Of a stretch of 64,000 bases of DNA, positions 26,790 to 35,425 are shown one piece after another. Both the position numbers and the translations under genes were made by a program. The stretch is from NCBI GenBank assembly GCA_034110465.1, contig JAWUZD010000009.1, forward strand, positions 310,001 to 374,000, read 5' to 3'. The notes below the pieces were generated by a model. The model ran no database searches and was not told the origin of the DNA. It saw nothing but the letters and a program-made list of their open reading frames with translations. How positions within the stretch are numbered: the stretch's first letter is position 1; every line of letters begins with the position of its first letter. The stretch comes from Aurantibacter sp034110465. Lineage in GTDB: Bacteria > Bacteroidota > Bacteroidia > Flavobacteriales > Flavobacteriaceae.

Positions 26790-27551
26790 ATGAAAAAGAG
26801 ATTACAAATTGCTAACGGAATTGGTTTTGTATGCGTTATTGTTATGAATTATTTATCCAATACAGGATTAATGAATAACACAACTATTGGAACGGTTTCT
26901 AATCATTTAACAACGCTTTTTACACCTGCAGGTTATGCATTTTCAATTTGGGGTTTAATATACTTATTACTTACAGGATTCATTACTTATCAAGGAAAAA
27001 GTTTATTTACTAAAACAGAAAACAACGATTTTGTAACTAAAACAGGTTGGTGGTTTTTTATATCGTGTATTGCTAATTGTTCTTGGATTTTAGCGTGGAT
27101 TTATGGATATACTTTGTTATCGTGTTTCTTTATCTTTTTAATATTAATAGCACTACTTAAAATTATAATTAATAATAATATAGGGTTAGAAAAACCATCT
27201 AAACAAACGCTTTTATTTTTGTGGTTGCCTTTTGCTATTTATAGTGGTTGGATTACCGTAGCAAGCATTGTTAATGTTGGTGTAGTTTTGGTAAAATATA
27301 ATTGGGATGGTTTTGGAATTCAACCAGAAGTATGGGCAATTATTATGATTGTAATTGCAACACTTGTAAATTTAATAGTTACTTGGAAACGTAATTTAAA
27401 AGCGTTTGCTTTTGTTGGCGCTTGGGCTTTATTAGCTATTTATGTTGCTAATAAAGAAACGTTTGGTTTAGTTGCTTATGCAGCATTGTTTTCTGCTGCG
27501 TTATTAGTTATTAGTAACTTGCTAAAAGTATTTGCAAATAGTAGAAAGTAA
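26790..27551 (+). CDS. TspO/MBR-related membrane protein
   Basis: A 253-residue integral membrane protein with about seven or eight hydrophobic segments. The motif TPAGYAFSIWGLIYLLL (about 49-65) and several Trp-rich helices resemble the tryptophan-rich sensory protein TspO, which binds porphyrins and sterols. It is longer than the classical five-helix, 160-residue TspO, so it belongs to the extended relatives. It converges with the DUF4421 gene with a one-base gap. Confidence 0.7.
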   Translation: MKKRLQIANGIGFVCVIVMNYLSNTGLMNNTTIGTVSNHLTTLFTPAGYAFSIWGLIYLLLTGFITYQGKSLFTKTENNDFVTKTGWWFFISCIANCSWILAWIYGYTLLSCFFIFLILIALLKIIINNNIGLEKPSKQTLLFLWLPFAIYSGWITVASIVNVGVVLVKYNWDGFGIQPEVWAIIMIVIATLVNLIVTWKRNLKAFAFVGAWALLAIYVANKETFGLVAYAALFSAALLVISNLLKVFANSRK

Positions 27552-27552
27552 A

Positions 27553-28500
27553 TTAAATGCCTAGTTTGTCGCTAATTTTAGTCACTGCACGTTCTAAAAA
27601 TGCAGGTGGATCTATTCTGTAAGCAAAATATAGATTAGCGTAGTTTTTATCGTTAGTTAGTTCTCTAGTAGTTGAACCATTAATACTATTAGAGTTGAAA
27701 TTAAATGTTGCGCCTGCGCTAATCTTGTTAGAGGTATATCCAAATTGTAAACCAACACTTAAAGCTTTAGTAAAATAAGTACTGCTTACTTCTGTAGTAG
27801 CAGTTTTGTCTTTGGAAAAACGAATTCCTAAAGCTGGGGAAACATTAGGCGAAACAAACCAGTTTTCTTGTAAACACCACGTGTAATAATACGCAGGAGC
27901 TAAAGTAATGTCAAAGTTGTTTTGGATGTATTTTTCGTTATCTACCGTATCCGAAATTCTATTTAAGCCATATTTTAAACTCGGAACAAAACTTCCAGAA
28001 CTGTATTGTTGCCATTCATTTTGATGCGATAAATGTTTTAAAGAGTAGTTTTTATTATAAACATAAGCCGTTTGACCGGTCCAACTTGTGCTTTTTAAAT
28101 TTGGGAATTGTGCCTCGATATCTAAGGTTTGTACATTTTCAAAATAAAAGCCTTCTACTTTACTATAGTTAAACGTCTGAATCCATTGTTTTTTTATAAA
28201 AAATTGTAGCTGAGACTCAAAGAACTTAGATTTATAATCTGAGTTTTTACTTTTAGGAGAAAACCCAATACTAAATCCTACAAACTTATAGTTGGCAGAT
28301 AATTGTAGCCTAAACGAGTTTAGTGCTTCTATAGTATAATTTTCTTCGTTGTCTATAATAGAAAACGATTCACTTTGCGTATTAATATTTGCTCTTAATA
28401 ACAGTTTATCTGCAAACGAAACTATATCAGAACCACCTGTGCTTTGCGCTTGTAAAAGACTACAGAATAAAAGAAGTATTAGCGTTGTGGTTTTATTCAT
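27553..28500 (-). CDS. DUF4421-like outer-membrane protein
   Basis: A 315-residue protein with a signal peptide (MNKTTTLILLLFCSLLQAQ). The mature part alternates short beta strands and turns typical of an outer-membrane barrel. Segments such as FVGFSIGFSPKSK and FFIKKQWIQTFNY fit the DUF4421 family, whose function is unknown. Its start codon shares one base with the stop of the upstream helicase (TAATG), so it is translated from the same mRNA. A cell-surface protein coupled to a DNA-processing pair is probably an accident of insertion rather than a shared role. Confidence 0.7.
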   Translation of the reverse strand: MNKTTTLILLLFCSLLQAQSTGGSDIVSFADKLLLRANINTQSESFSIIDNEENYTIEALNSFRLQLSANYKFVGFSIGFSPKSKNSDYKSKFFESQLQFFIKKQWIQTFNYSKVEGFYFENVQTLDIEAQFPNLKSTSWTGQTAYVYNKNYSLKHLSHQNEWQQYSSGSFVPSLKYGLNRISDTVDNEKYIQNNFDITLAPAYYYTWCLQENWFVSPNVSPALGIRFSKDKTATTEVSSTYFTKALSVGLQFGYTSNKISAGATFNFNSNSINGSTTRELTNDKNYANLYFAYRIDPPAFLERAVTKISDKLGI

Positions 28501-31500
28501 TACAAGATTTTAATAAATTCTCCGATTATTCTCATTTCATTACCATTCTCTTCATCAATAATAATGTTTTTAAAACTACTATCATAGGAATTAGGTTTCA
28601 ATATGATTGAATTATGTTTCCATCCTTCTTCTGATACTGTTTTTTCACTTGAATATGTTTTAACAGTAAAAGCTGAATTAAAATCTGGGTCAAATGAATC
28701 TCTGTTTTCTAAAAGAAGAATTTTACCACTTCTTGAACCAGTAAAATACTTTTTGAATAGGCAAATAGAGTCATTTGGAATTATTCTATTCATAGATTCA
28801 CCAGTTACTCTACAAGCAAAATAATCTTCGGTTGCATATTTTTTAGGAACAGATTTTAATGTGTATTCTTTCTCATCTTGCATTTCGCTGAAAGTTCCAG
28901 CTGCTGCATAGAAATCATATAACGGAATTGTGTGATTAGATTCTATTAATGTTTCTGGAATATCAATTTTAAGTTGAATTGCAGATTTTTCTGTTGGTTT
29001 TTGAATAACTATTTTTTTGGTTTTTGAATCTAGATTTTCCTCTAAATATTGATACATTGAGTCAGATACTGGATTTTCTAAATCAAAGCGAATTTTAACT
29101 ACGGAAACTTGTTTCCCACTATCACTATTCATTTTTGTTTGTTCAACGTTATTTTTTTGAGGATTAATGTCTCCCATATAATAGAAGTCAGTTCCTTCAT
29201 CGTTGTTTTTTTTAATAAATAGAGGAAGACGAATCTCTCCATTATTACCTAGAATAGATTGAACATCTTTACTTTCTATTTTCCTATTTGATTTTGACAT
29301 CCAATCGAATTCTTTTTGATTTACGAATTCGTCTTCATATTTCGTAGATTCAGAAATATCTTCTTCTTTGTGATAATTTACAAATATTGGACAATATTTA
29401 TTATCAGGACTAACCAGATAGCCACCAACATTTTGAGCAACTGGATTTTTAGAAAAATTCAAAATCCTAAAAACATCTTTTCTTGAGTACTTTCTATACA
29501 AATGAAATCCATTATTCCATTTATTTGAATCAAAGTTTTTATTGAAGTTATAAAGTGAATATTCAATAGTGTCAAGTAAAAAATCTTTAAAATAAGAATT
29601 GTTTATTAGTAGTTTAAAATCATTTTCTAATGAAAAATTATTGTTTTCTAATTTTAGAATATTCAAATTATAAATATCTCTCACAGATACTAGTTTCCCT
29701 TCTTTTTTCTCTCTTATAAACTTAAAATTAATATTTGCTACACAAGAATATATAGTGTCTTTTGAGATACTATAGTTATATTTTTCTTTGGTTATAGTTT
29801 TTAATTTTTCGACATTGAAACTTCCAGAGACAATCGTTTCTTTAAGTATGACTGACTCTTCTATTCGTTTAGAATTATTTATTTCTTTTGAAAATAATTC
29901 CAATAATTTTATTTGGGTTAAGCTTAATCCTGAGTCAAAATTCTTTTCAATTTTATTTAAAAAGTTAAAGTAGGATTTTGAGTGATTAATATATAAATAA
30001 GGATCTCTAGTGTCATTTTTAACAAAATCCATCATCATTGGAATACGACCTAATCTACTTTTTAGATTATTATAGTCTTTTTTTAAATCTGCAAGTAATT
30101 CCATATTTTTAGAATCTATTGAAGCGTATATTTTTTCCTTTGTTATTTCATCAAAATTAATAGTAGATTCTCCTGAAATCATTCTACTACCTTCTGATAT
30201 TAGTTTTCTGATTTTATCCTTGTTATATGATGTGTCTCCATATAAAGCTATTGGAATTAGGTAATTGTTTTTATAATTACCAATAAAGTCAATTACTGTT
30301 AAATAATATTTTTCATCAGTTTTTCTTAAACCTCTTCCTAATTGCTGAATAAATACTATGGCAGATTGAGTTGGACGAATCATTACTACTTGATTAATTT
30401 TAGGAATATCTATTCCTTCATTAAATATGTCAACAGTAAATATGTAGTCTAGCTTCTCTTCTATATTGTCACTTTCTAATCGTTCAATCGCTTTTGTTCT
30501 TTCTTCATCAGAACTATCTCCTGTAAGTGCTACAGTTCTATATCCTTTTTGATTAAATTTTTGGGATAATTCTTTTGCTTCAATTTTTTTTGAACAAAAA
30601 ATTAAACCTCTAATTATACCATTATCACTGCCATAAAATTCAATTTGTTCAATGATTCGGTTAACTCTTTCATCTGTTGTTAAAAGTTTAAAGTCAGAAT
30701 CATTTTCAAGTGTTTCACCATTAACTGATAAATCGGTTACACCATAATAATGAAAAGGAATAAGCATTTCTTCTTCCATTGCTCTATTCAATCTTATTTC
30801 ATAAGCGATATTATAATCAAATAGGCTGTAAATATCATTACCATCAGTTCTATCAGGAGTTGCAGTCATTCCTAAAAGGAATTTCGGTTTAAAGAAATCT
30901 ATTAATCTAATGTATGAATCAGCTCCTGAACGATGAGATTCATCTATAATAATATAATCAAAATAGTCTTTTGGGAATTTTTCTAAATGATTTGCTTTAG
31001 AAATTGTTTGTACAGTTGAAAAAATGAATTCTTTGTCTAATTCTTTACTGCTTCCAGAATATAATCCCATGGTTTTTGAGTTTCCAAAAATCGTTTGGAA
31101 AGTCTCCATTGCTTTTTTTGCAATTGTTAATCTATGAACAACAAACAAAAGCTTTTTAGGATTATAGGCTTTTGCGTCAAATGCTGCTAAATATGTTTTT
31201 CCAGTTCCAGTTGCAGAGATTATTAATGCTTTGTAGTCTTCTTTTCTAAGCTTCTCTAAGTTGTCTAAAGCTTCAATTTGCATTGAATTTGGAGTGATTT
31301 CTAAATTAGATTCTTTAGATAATTCTTCTTTACTTTTTTTATAGGCTAGAAATTGCTTTTTGTAAATAGCTTCATAAGTTTCAATGTAATTTTTAGTTAC
31401 ATTTTCTCCAATTTTAAAATCAGTTTCAAATTCATTTATAACTTTGTCTACTATAGAACTTGAGTTTCTTGCAGAAACTTTCATATTCCATTCTTTGTTT

Positions 31501-31949
31501 GTAGATAATGCTGATGAGGTTAAATTACTACTTCCAATAACTAAATTGTAATAGTCATGATATTTAAAAATATAGCCTTTAGAATGCGAGTTTTCTTTTG
31601 TTATTATTTTCAATTCAATATTCTTGAATTGAGAAAGTCTTTTTAAAGCTTCAGGTTGTGTGAAATTAAGGTATTGAGACACAAGGATTTTCCCTTTAAT
31701 TCCTTTTTCTTCAAGTGATTTGAAAGTATTGATTAAAGTTGCAACTCCACCAGTCGTTACAAATGCAACAGATATTAAAAAGCTTTCACAATTTTCTAAT
31801 TCTTTTATAATTGTTGTTAATACTTTCTTTATTGGTATTTTTCTATTGACAAGTAATTCAGGTTGATATAATACATCAGATTCCATTGATTTGTCGATGA
31901 ATCCTGTTAGTATACTATCTTTAAAATCTTGATTAAATGATTTATTCAT
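28500..31949 (-). CDS. PLD nuclease-SF2 helicase-DUF3427 protein with C-terminal LexA/S24 domain
   Basis: A 1149-residue multidomain protein. The N-terminal PLD-type nuclease domain (about 20-190) has one HxK motif (His122, Lys124) and GSSN (139-142). The SF2 helicase (about 220-560) has TGTGKT (247-252), DESH (336-339), TATP (362-365) and QQLGRGLR (535-542). A DUF3427-like region covers about 800-960. The C-terminus (about 1005-1149) is a LexA/UmuD-type S24 domain with an AAAG site (Ala1017-Gly1018), GESM with Ser1052, and TVK with Lys1097. Family knowledge predicts DNA repair or phage defence. RecA-stimulated cleavage into about 1017- and 132-residue parts is my inference. The start overlaps the NUDIX gene by 8 bases and the end overlaps DUF4421 by one. 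Confidence 0.88.
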   Translation of the reverse strand: MNKSFNQDFKDSILTGFIDKSMESDVLYQPELLVNRKIPIKKVLTTIIKELENCESFLISVAFVTTGGVATLINTFKSLEEKGIKGKILVSQYLNFTQPEALKRLSQFKNIELKIITKENSHSKGYIFKYHDYYNLVIGSSNLTSSALSTNKEWNMKVSARNSSSIVDKVINEFETDFKIGENVTKNYIETYEAIYKKQFLAYKKSKEELSKESNLEITPNSMQIEALDNLEKLRKEDYKALIISATGTGKTYLAAFDAKAYNPKKLLFVVHRLTIAKKAMETFQTIFGNSKTMGLYSGSSKELDKEFIFSTVQTISKANHLEKFPKDYFDYIIIDESHRSGADSYIRLIDFFKPKFLLGMTATPDRTDGNDIYSLFDYNIAYEIRLNRAMEEEMLIPFHYYGVTDLSVNGETLENDSDFKLLTTDERVNRIIEQIEFYGSDNGIIRGLIFCSKKIEAKELSQKFNQKGYRTVALTGDSSDEERTKAIERLESDNIEEKLDYIFTVDIFNEGIDIPKINQVVMIRPTQSAIVFIQQLGRGLRKTDEKYYLTVIDFIGNYKNNYLIPIALYGDTSYNKDKIRKLISEGSRMISGESTINFDEITKEKIYASIDSKNMELLADLKKDYNNLKSRLGRIPMMMDFVKNDTRDPYLYINHSKSYFNFLNKIEKNFDSGLSLTQIKLLELFSKEINNSKRIEESVILKETIVSGSFNVEKLKTITKEKYNYSISKDTIYSCVANINFKFIREKKEGKLVSVRDIYNLNILKLENNNFSLENDFKLLINNSYFKDFLLDTIEYSLYNFNKNFDSNKWNNGFHLYRKYSRKDVFRILNFSKNPVAQNVGGYLVSPDNKYCPIFVNYHKEEDISESTKYEDEFVNQKEFDWMSKSNRKIESKDVQSILGNNGEIRLPLFIKKNNDEGTDFYYMGDINPQKNNVEQTKMNSDSGKQVSVVKIRFDLENPVSDSMYQYLEENLDSKTKKIVIQKPTEKSAIQLKIDIPETLIESNHTIPLYDFYAAAGTFSEMQDEKEYTLKSVPKKYATEDYFACRVTGESMNRIIPNDSICLFKKYFTGSRSGKILLLENRDSFDPDFNSAFTVKTYSSEKTVSEEGWKHNSIILKPNSYDSSFKNIIIDEENGNEMRIIGEFIKIL

Positions 31950-32340
31950 TATCTAATAATCTGTTAACTATTGGAATATCTGCTTCTGCCCAATCTAGTT
32001 TGTCTATATTTTTTACTGTTAACCATCTAGAAGAAATATGTTCGTTTAATTGAATATTTTTTGTTTCTGAATAACATTTAAAACTATGCATCGTTAATTC
32101 AAAGTCTGGATACTGGTGAACGACAGTCAAAAATAAATCATCGATTTTGTTTGGAACAAAATTTAATTCTTCGATTAATTCTCTCTCTAAAGCTTCTAAT
32201 TTAGATTCTCTTTTTTCAATTTTCCCTCCAGGAAATTCAAATTTTTTAGAGATATAATTTAGCTTATTTTTTGGTCTTTGTACACAGAATATTTCTTTTC
32301 CAAAATATATAATAGCTGCTACTACTTCAACTTTTTTCAT
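31942..32340 (-). CDS. NUDIX hydrolase, MutT-like
   Basis: A 132-residue NUDIX enzyme. The box GX5EX7REUXEEL is complete: Gly39, Glu45 and RELIEEL (53-59). The N-terminus VEVVAAIIYFG and the C-terminal segment LDWAEADIPIV are those of MutT and CTP pyrophosphohydrolases, which clean 8-oxo-dGTP or other abnormal nucleotides. The gene lies 11 bases after polA and overlaps the helicase gene by 8 bases, so it is translationally linked to the helicase. A role in supplying or removing a modified nucleotide for the helicase system is possible but not shown. Confidence 0.88.
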   Translation of the reverse strand: MKKVEVVAAIIYFGKEIFCVQRPKNKLNYISKKFEFPGGKIEKRESKLEALERELIEELNFVPNKIDDLFLTVVHQYPDFELTMHSFKCYSETKNIQLNEHISSRWLTVKNIDKLDWAEADIPIVNRLLDNE

Positions 32341-32351
32341 TTATAACCAAA

Positions 32352-35213
32352 TTAATGCGCTTCCAACCAATTTAAACCAGTATCTACTTCAACATCTAAT
32401 GGCACATCCATAATAAAGGCGTTTTCCATTTCCGTTTTAATTAAAGTTTGTATTTCTTCTAGTTCAGGTTTGTAAACATCAAATACCAATTCATCATGCA
32501 CTTGTAATAGCATTTTTGACTTGTAATTACCTGTTTTTAATTTGTTATGAATATTAATCATAGCAATTTTAATAATATCTGCTGCGCTACCTTGTATTGG
32601 TGCATTTACGGCATTACGTTCTGCTGCGCCACGAACTACTGCATTACGTGAGTTAATGTCTTTTAAATATCTGCGTCTATCTAAAACAGTAGTTACATAA
32701 CCATTATCTCTAGCAAAATCTACTTGCTCGCTCATATAAGCTTTTAGCTTTGGATAAGTTTGGTAATAGGTATCTATTAATTCTTTGGCTTCGCTACGCG
32801 ATAAGTTGGTTTGGTTGCTTAATCCAAATGCCGAAACTCCATATACTATTCCAAAATTCACGGTTTTTGCATTGCTTCGTTGTTCACGGGTCACTTCGCT
32901 TAAAGGCACGTTAAACACTTTTGCAGCAGTAGACGCGTGAATATCTTCACCGTTTTTAAAGGCTTCAATCATATTGTCTTCTTTACTTAGCGCCGCAATA
33001 ATACGCAGTTCTATTTGTGAATAATCTGCAGCCAGTAGCACGTAATCTTCGTTTTTTGGTACAAACGCTTTACGGACTTGTCTTCCGCGTTCTGTACGAA
33101 TTGGAATATTCTGTAAATTTGGATTATTACTACTTAAACGTCCAGTAGCTGCAACGGTTTGCATGTAATCTGTATGTACACGTTTTGTGCTTGGTTCTAT
33201 TTGTGTAGGTAAGGCATCTACATAAGTAGATTTTAATTTTGCTAATCCACGATAATCTAATATGCTCTGCACAAATTCGTGATCTTTTGCTAAATAGCTT
33301 AATACATCTTCTGCAGTAGAATATTGTCCTGTTTTTGTCTTTTTAGGCTTGTCTACTAATTTTAGTTTTTCGAATAAAATAACACCTAATTGTTTAGGAG
33401 AAGCAATATTAAATTCTTCTTCGGCTACCTCGTAAATTTTAGTTTCTAAGGTTTTTATGTCTTTATTTAAATCTTCAGCTAAGCTGTTTAGAAATTTTTC
33501 GTCTAAATTAATACCTTCTAGTTCCATATCTGCTAAAACGCGGACTAATGGAATTTCTATGTCTTTAAATAATTTTTGTGTGTTGGCATCGCCTAATTCC
33601 TTAGAAAAATGCTCTTTTAATTGATACGTAATATCTGCATCTTCAACCGCATATTCCGTTTGTTGTTCCAATGGAACTTGACGCATAGTTAATTGATTCT
33701 TTCCTTTTTTACCAATTAATTCTGTGATTGAAACTGGAGTATAGTTTAAATAGGTTTCGGCTAAAATATCCATATTATGTCGCATATCTGGATTAATTAG
33801 ATAATGCGCTAGCATCGTATCAAACAACGGACCTTTTACGTCTAAGTTATATTTAGCTAAAACTTTAATATCGTATTTTAAATTCTGACCAATTTTTTCA
33901 ATATTTTCATCCTCAAAGAAAGGTCTTACCACTTCTATAAGTGCTTGTGCTTCGGTTTGATCTTCTGGAAATGGGATGTAAAAGCCTTTACCAGCTTCCC
34001 AAGAAAAAGCAATACCAACTAATTCTGCGGTTAACGGATTTAATCCTGTAGTTTCTGTATCAAAACATACAGACGTTTGTTGCATTAAATTTTTAAGGAA
34101 TAATTTTGTTGCCATTCCAGGTGCAATACTTTGATATAAGTGTGATGTGTTTTTTATATCCTTACGTTCAAAAGTAGTGCTAGCTTCTTCTGTAGATTCT
34201 GTAGAAATATCTCCACCAAATAATGAAAATTGCCCTTCGCCAGCAGCTGCTTTTTCTTTTGGAGTAGCTTTGTTTTCTGTTGAAGTGTTTTCTGTTGAAG
34301 TGTTTTTTGTTGAATTATCTGCTTTAGCTTCCGTAGAAAATATTTTTGTTAAATTATCTATTAAGCGTCTAAATTCTAATTCTTGAAAAATCTCTGTTAC
34401 TTTTGGAAGATCTGGTTGTTCTAACACAAAATCTTTGGCATTAAATGTTACGGGAACATCTAACATAATAGTAGCTAATTTTTTAGATAAAAGCCCTAAT
34501 TCTTTATTAGCTTCAATTTTTTCTTTCATTTTTCCTTTTAGCTCGTGTGTATTAGCTAAAAGATTTTCCATACTTCCGTATTTGGCTAAGAATTTCTTGG
34601 CTGTTTTTTCTCCAACGCCAGGTAAACCCGGAATATTATCCGATGCATCTCCCATCATTCCAAGAAAATCTATAACTTGTAAAGGTTCTACCACTTCAAA
34701 TTTTTTCTGAACCTCTGGAATTCCCCAAGTTTCGTATCCGCCACCAAACATTGGTCGGTACATAAATATGTTTTCGCTTACTAATTGCGCAAAATCCTTA
34801 TCTGGAGTTACCATGTAGGTTTGATAACCTTCTTTTTCGGCTTGTTTAGCTAAGGTTCCAATTACATCATCAGCTTCATAACCAGTTTTCACCATAATTG
34901 GAATATGCATAGCTTTTAAAATATCCTGAATTATGGGCACGGCAATTTTAATAGCTTCTGGTGTTTCGTCTCTATTGGCTTTATAAGCTTCAAATAGTTC
35001 TACACGATCTGCGCTTCCGCCTCTATCGAAACAAACTGCTAAAAGATCTGGGTTTTCTCGTTTAATAACGTCTAATAGAGAATTCATAAAACCCATAATT
35101 GCTGAGGTGTCTAAACCTTTAGAATTAATTCTTGGATTTTTTATGAAAGCGTAATAACCTCTAAATATTAATGCGAAAGCATCTACTAAGAAAACACGTT
35201 TTTGATCTGCCAT
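32352..35213 (-). CDS. polA: DNA polymerase I
   Basis: Repair and Okazaki-fragment polymerase. The 953-residue protein has the 5'-3' exonuclease domain (about 1-290), a linker with short repeats (about 295-355), a 3'-5' proofreading domain with intact CFDTETTGL (near 380), and the polymerase domain with motif A DYSQIELRI, motif B RSNAKTVNFGIVYG and motif C VHDELVF. All three activities therefore look present. It is the first gene of a same-strand series with the NUDIX hydrolase, the helicase and the DUF4421 gene. Confidence 0.96.
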   Translation of the reverse strand: MADQKRVFLVDAFALIFRGYYAFIKNPRINSKGLDTSAIMGFMNSLLDVIKRENPDLLAVCFDRGGSADRVELFEAYKANRDETPEAIKIAVPIIQDILKAMHIPIMVKTGYEADDVIGTLAKQAEKEGYQTYMVTPDKDFAQLVSENIFMYRPMFGGGYETWGIPEVQKKFEVVEPLQVIDFLGMMGDASDNIPGLPGVGEKTAKKFLAKYGSMENLLANTHELKGKMKEKIEANKELGLLSKKLATIMLDVPVTFNAKDFVLEQPDLPKVTEIFQELEFRRLIDNLTKIFSTEAKADNSTKNTSTENTSTENKATPKEKAAAGEGQFSLFGGDISTESTEEASTTFERKDIKNTSHLYQSIAPGMATKLFLKNLMQQTSVCFDTETTGLNPLTAELVGIAFSWEAGKGFYIPFPEDQTEAQALIEVVRPFFEDENIEKIGQNLKYDIKVLAKYNLDVKGPLFDTMLAHYLINPDMRHNMDILAETYLNYTPVSITELIGKKGKNQLTMRQVPLEQQTEYAVEDADITYQLKEHFSKELGDANTQKLFKDIEIPLVRVLADMELEGINLDEKFLNSLAEDLNKDIKTLETKIYEVAEEEFNIASPKQLGVILFEKLKLVDKPKKTKTGQYSTAEDVLSYLAKDHEFVQSILDYRGLAKLKSTYVDALPTQIEPSTKRVHTDYMQTVAATGRLSSNNPNLQNIPIRTERGRQVRKAFVPKNEDYVLLAADYSQIELRIIAALSKEDNMIEAFKNGEDIHASTAAKVFNVPLSEVTREQRSNAKTVNFGIVYGVSAFGLSNQTNLSRSEAKELIDTYYQTYPKLKAYMSEQVDFARDNGYVTTVLDRRRYLKDINSRNAVVRGAAERNAVNAPIQGSAADIIKIAMINIHNKLKTGNYKSKMLLQVHDELVFDVYKPELEEIQTLIKTEMENAFIMDVPLDVEVDTGLNWLEAH
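34272..34316 (-). repeat. 15-bp tandem repeat inside the polA linker
   Basis: Two exact copies of a 15-bp unit (34272-34286 and 34287-34301) are followed by one imperfect copy. They encode a five-residue repeat (TSTEN-like) in the flexible linker between the 5' nuclease and proofreading domains. In-frame units mean that slippage would change linker length without a frameshift. Confidence 0.8.
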
Positions 35214-35280
35214 TTTTATGATGTAAGATGATTTGTTTAGGAAATCATTATTAATTTATGAGTCGTTCTCGACTTTAGTT

Positions 35281-35298
35281 TATACTGAGCGCAGTATA
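35281..35298. repeat. Dispersed intergenic hairpin, possible copy C
   Basis: Inverted repeat TATACTG (35281-35287) and CAGTATA (35292-35298) with an AGCG loop. The arms resemble those of copies A and B but are shorter, and the TTTTGTC flank is missing. It lies in the 212-base spacer upstream of polA, where nothing else was recognised. Confidence 0.45.
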
Positions 35299-35425
35299 AG
35301 TATTTGTACCGACAAAATATACATCGCGTTCTTGACCAATTTTGAATCAAGAAAATTGAAACGACATATAAAATGCAAATTACAAAACTTATAGATTTTA
35401 AACTATTTTAATTGTTAACAGATTT

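Noticed and set aside
28500..32340. Calling the NUDIX-helicase pair a restriction-modification or DISARM system
   Set aside because: There is no methyltransferase or specificity subunit, and no other DISARM component nearby.
34272..34316. Tandem repeat considered as a CRISPR or phase-variation tract
   Set aside because: The unit is 15 bp, in frame, inside the polA linker, and has no spacers.
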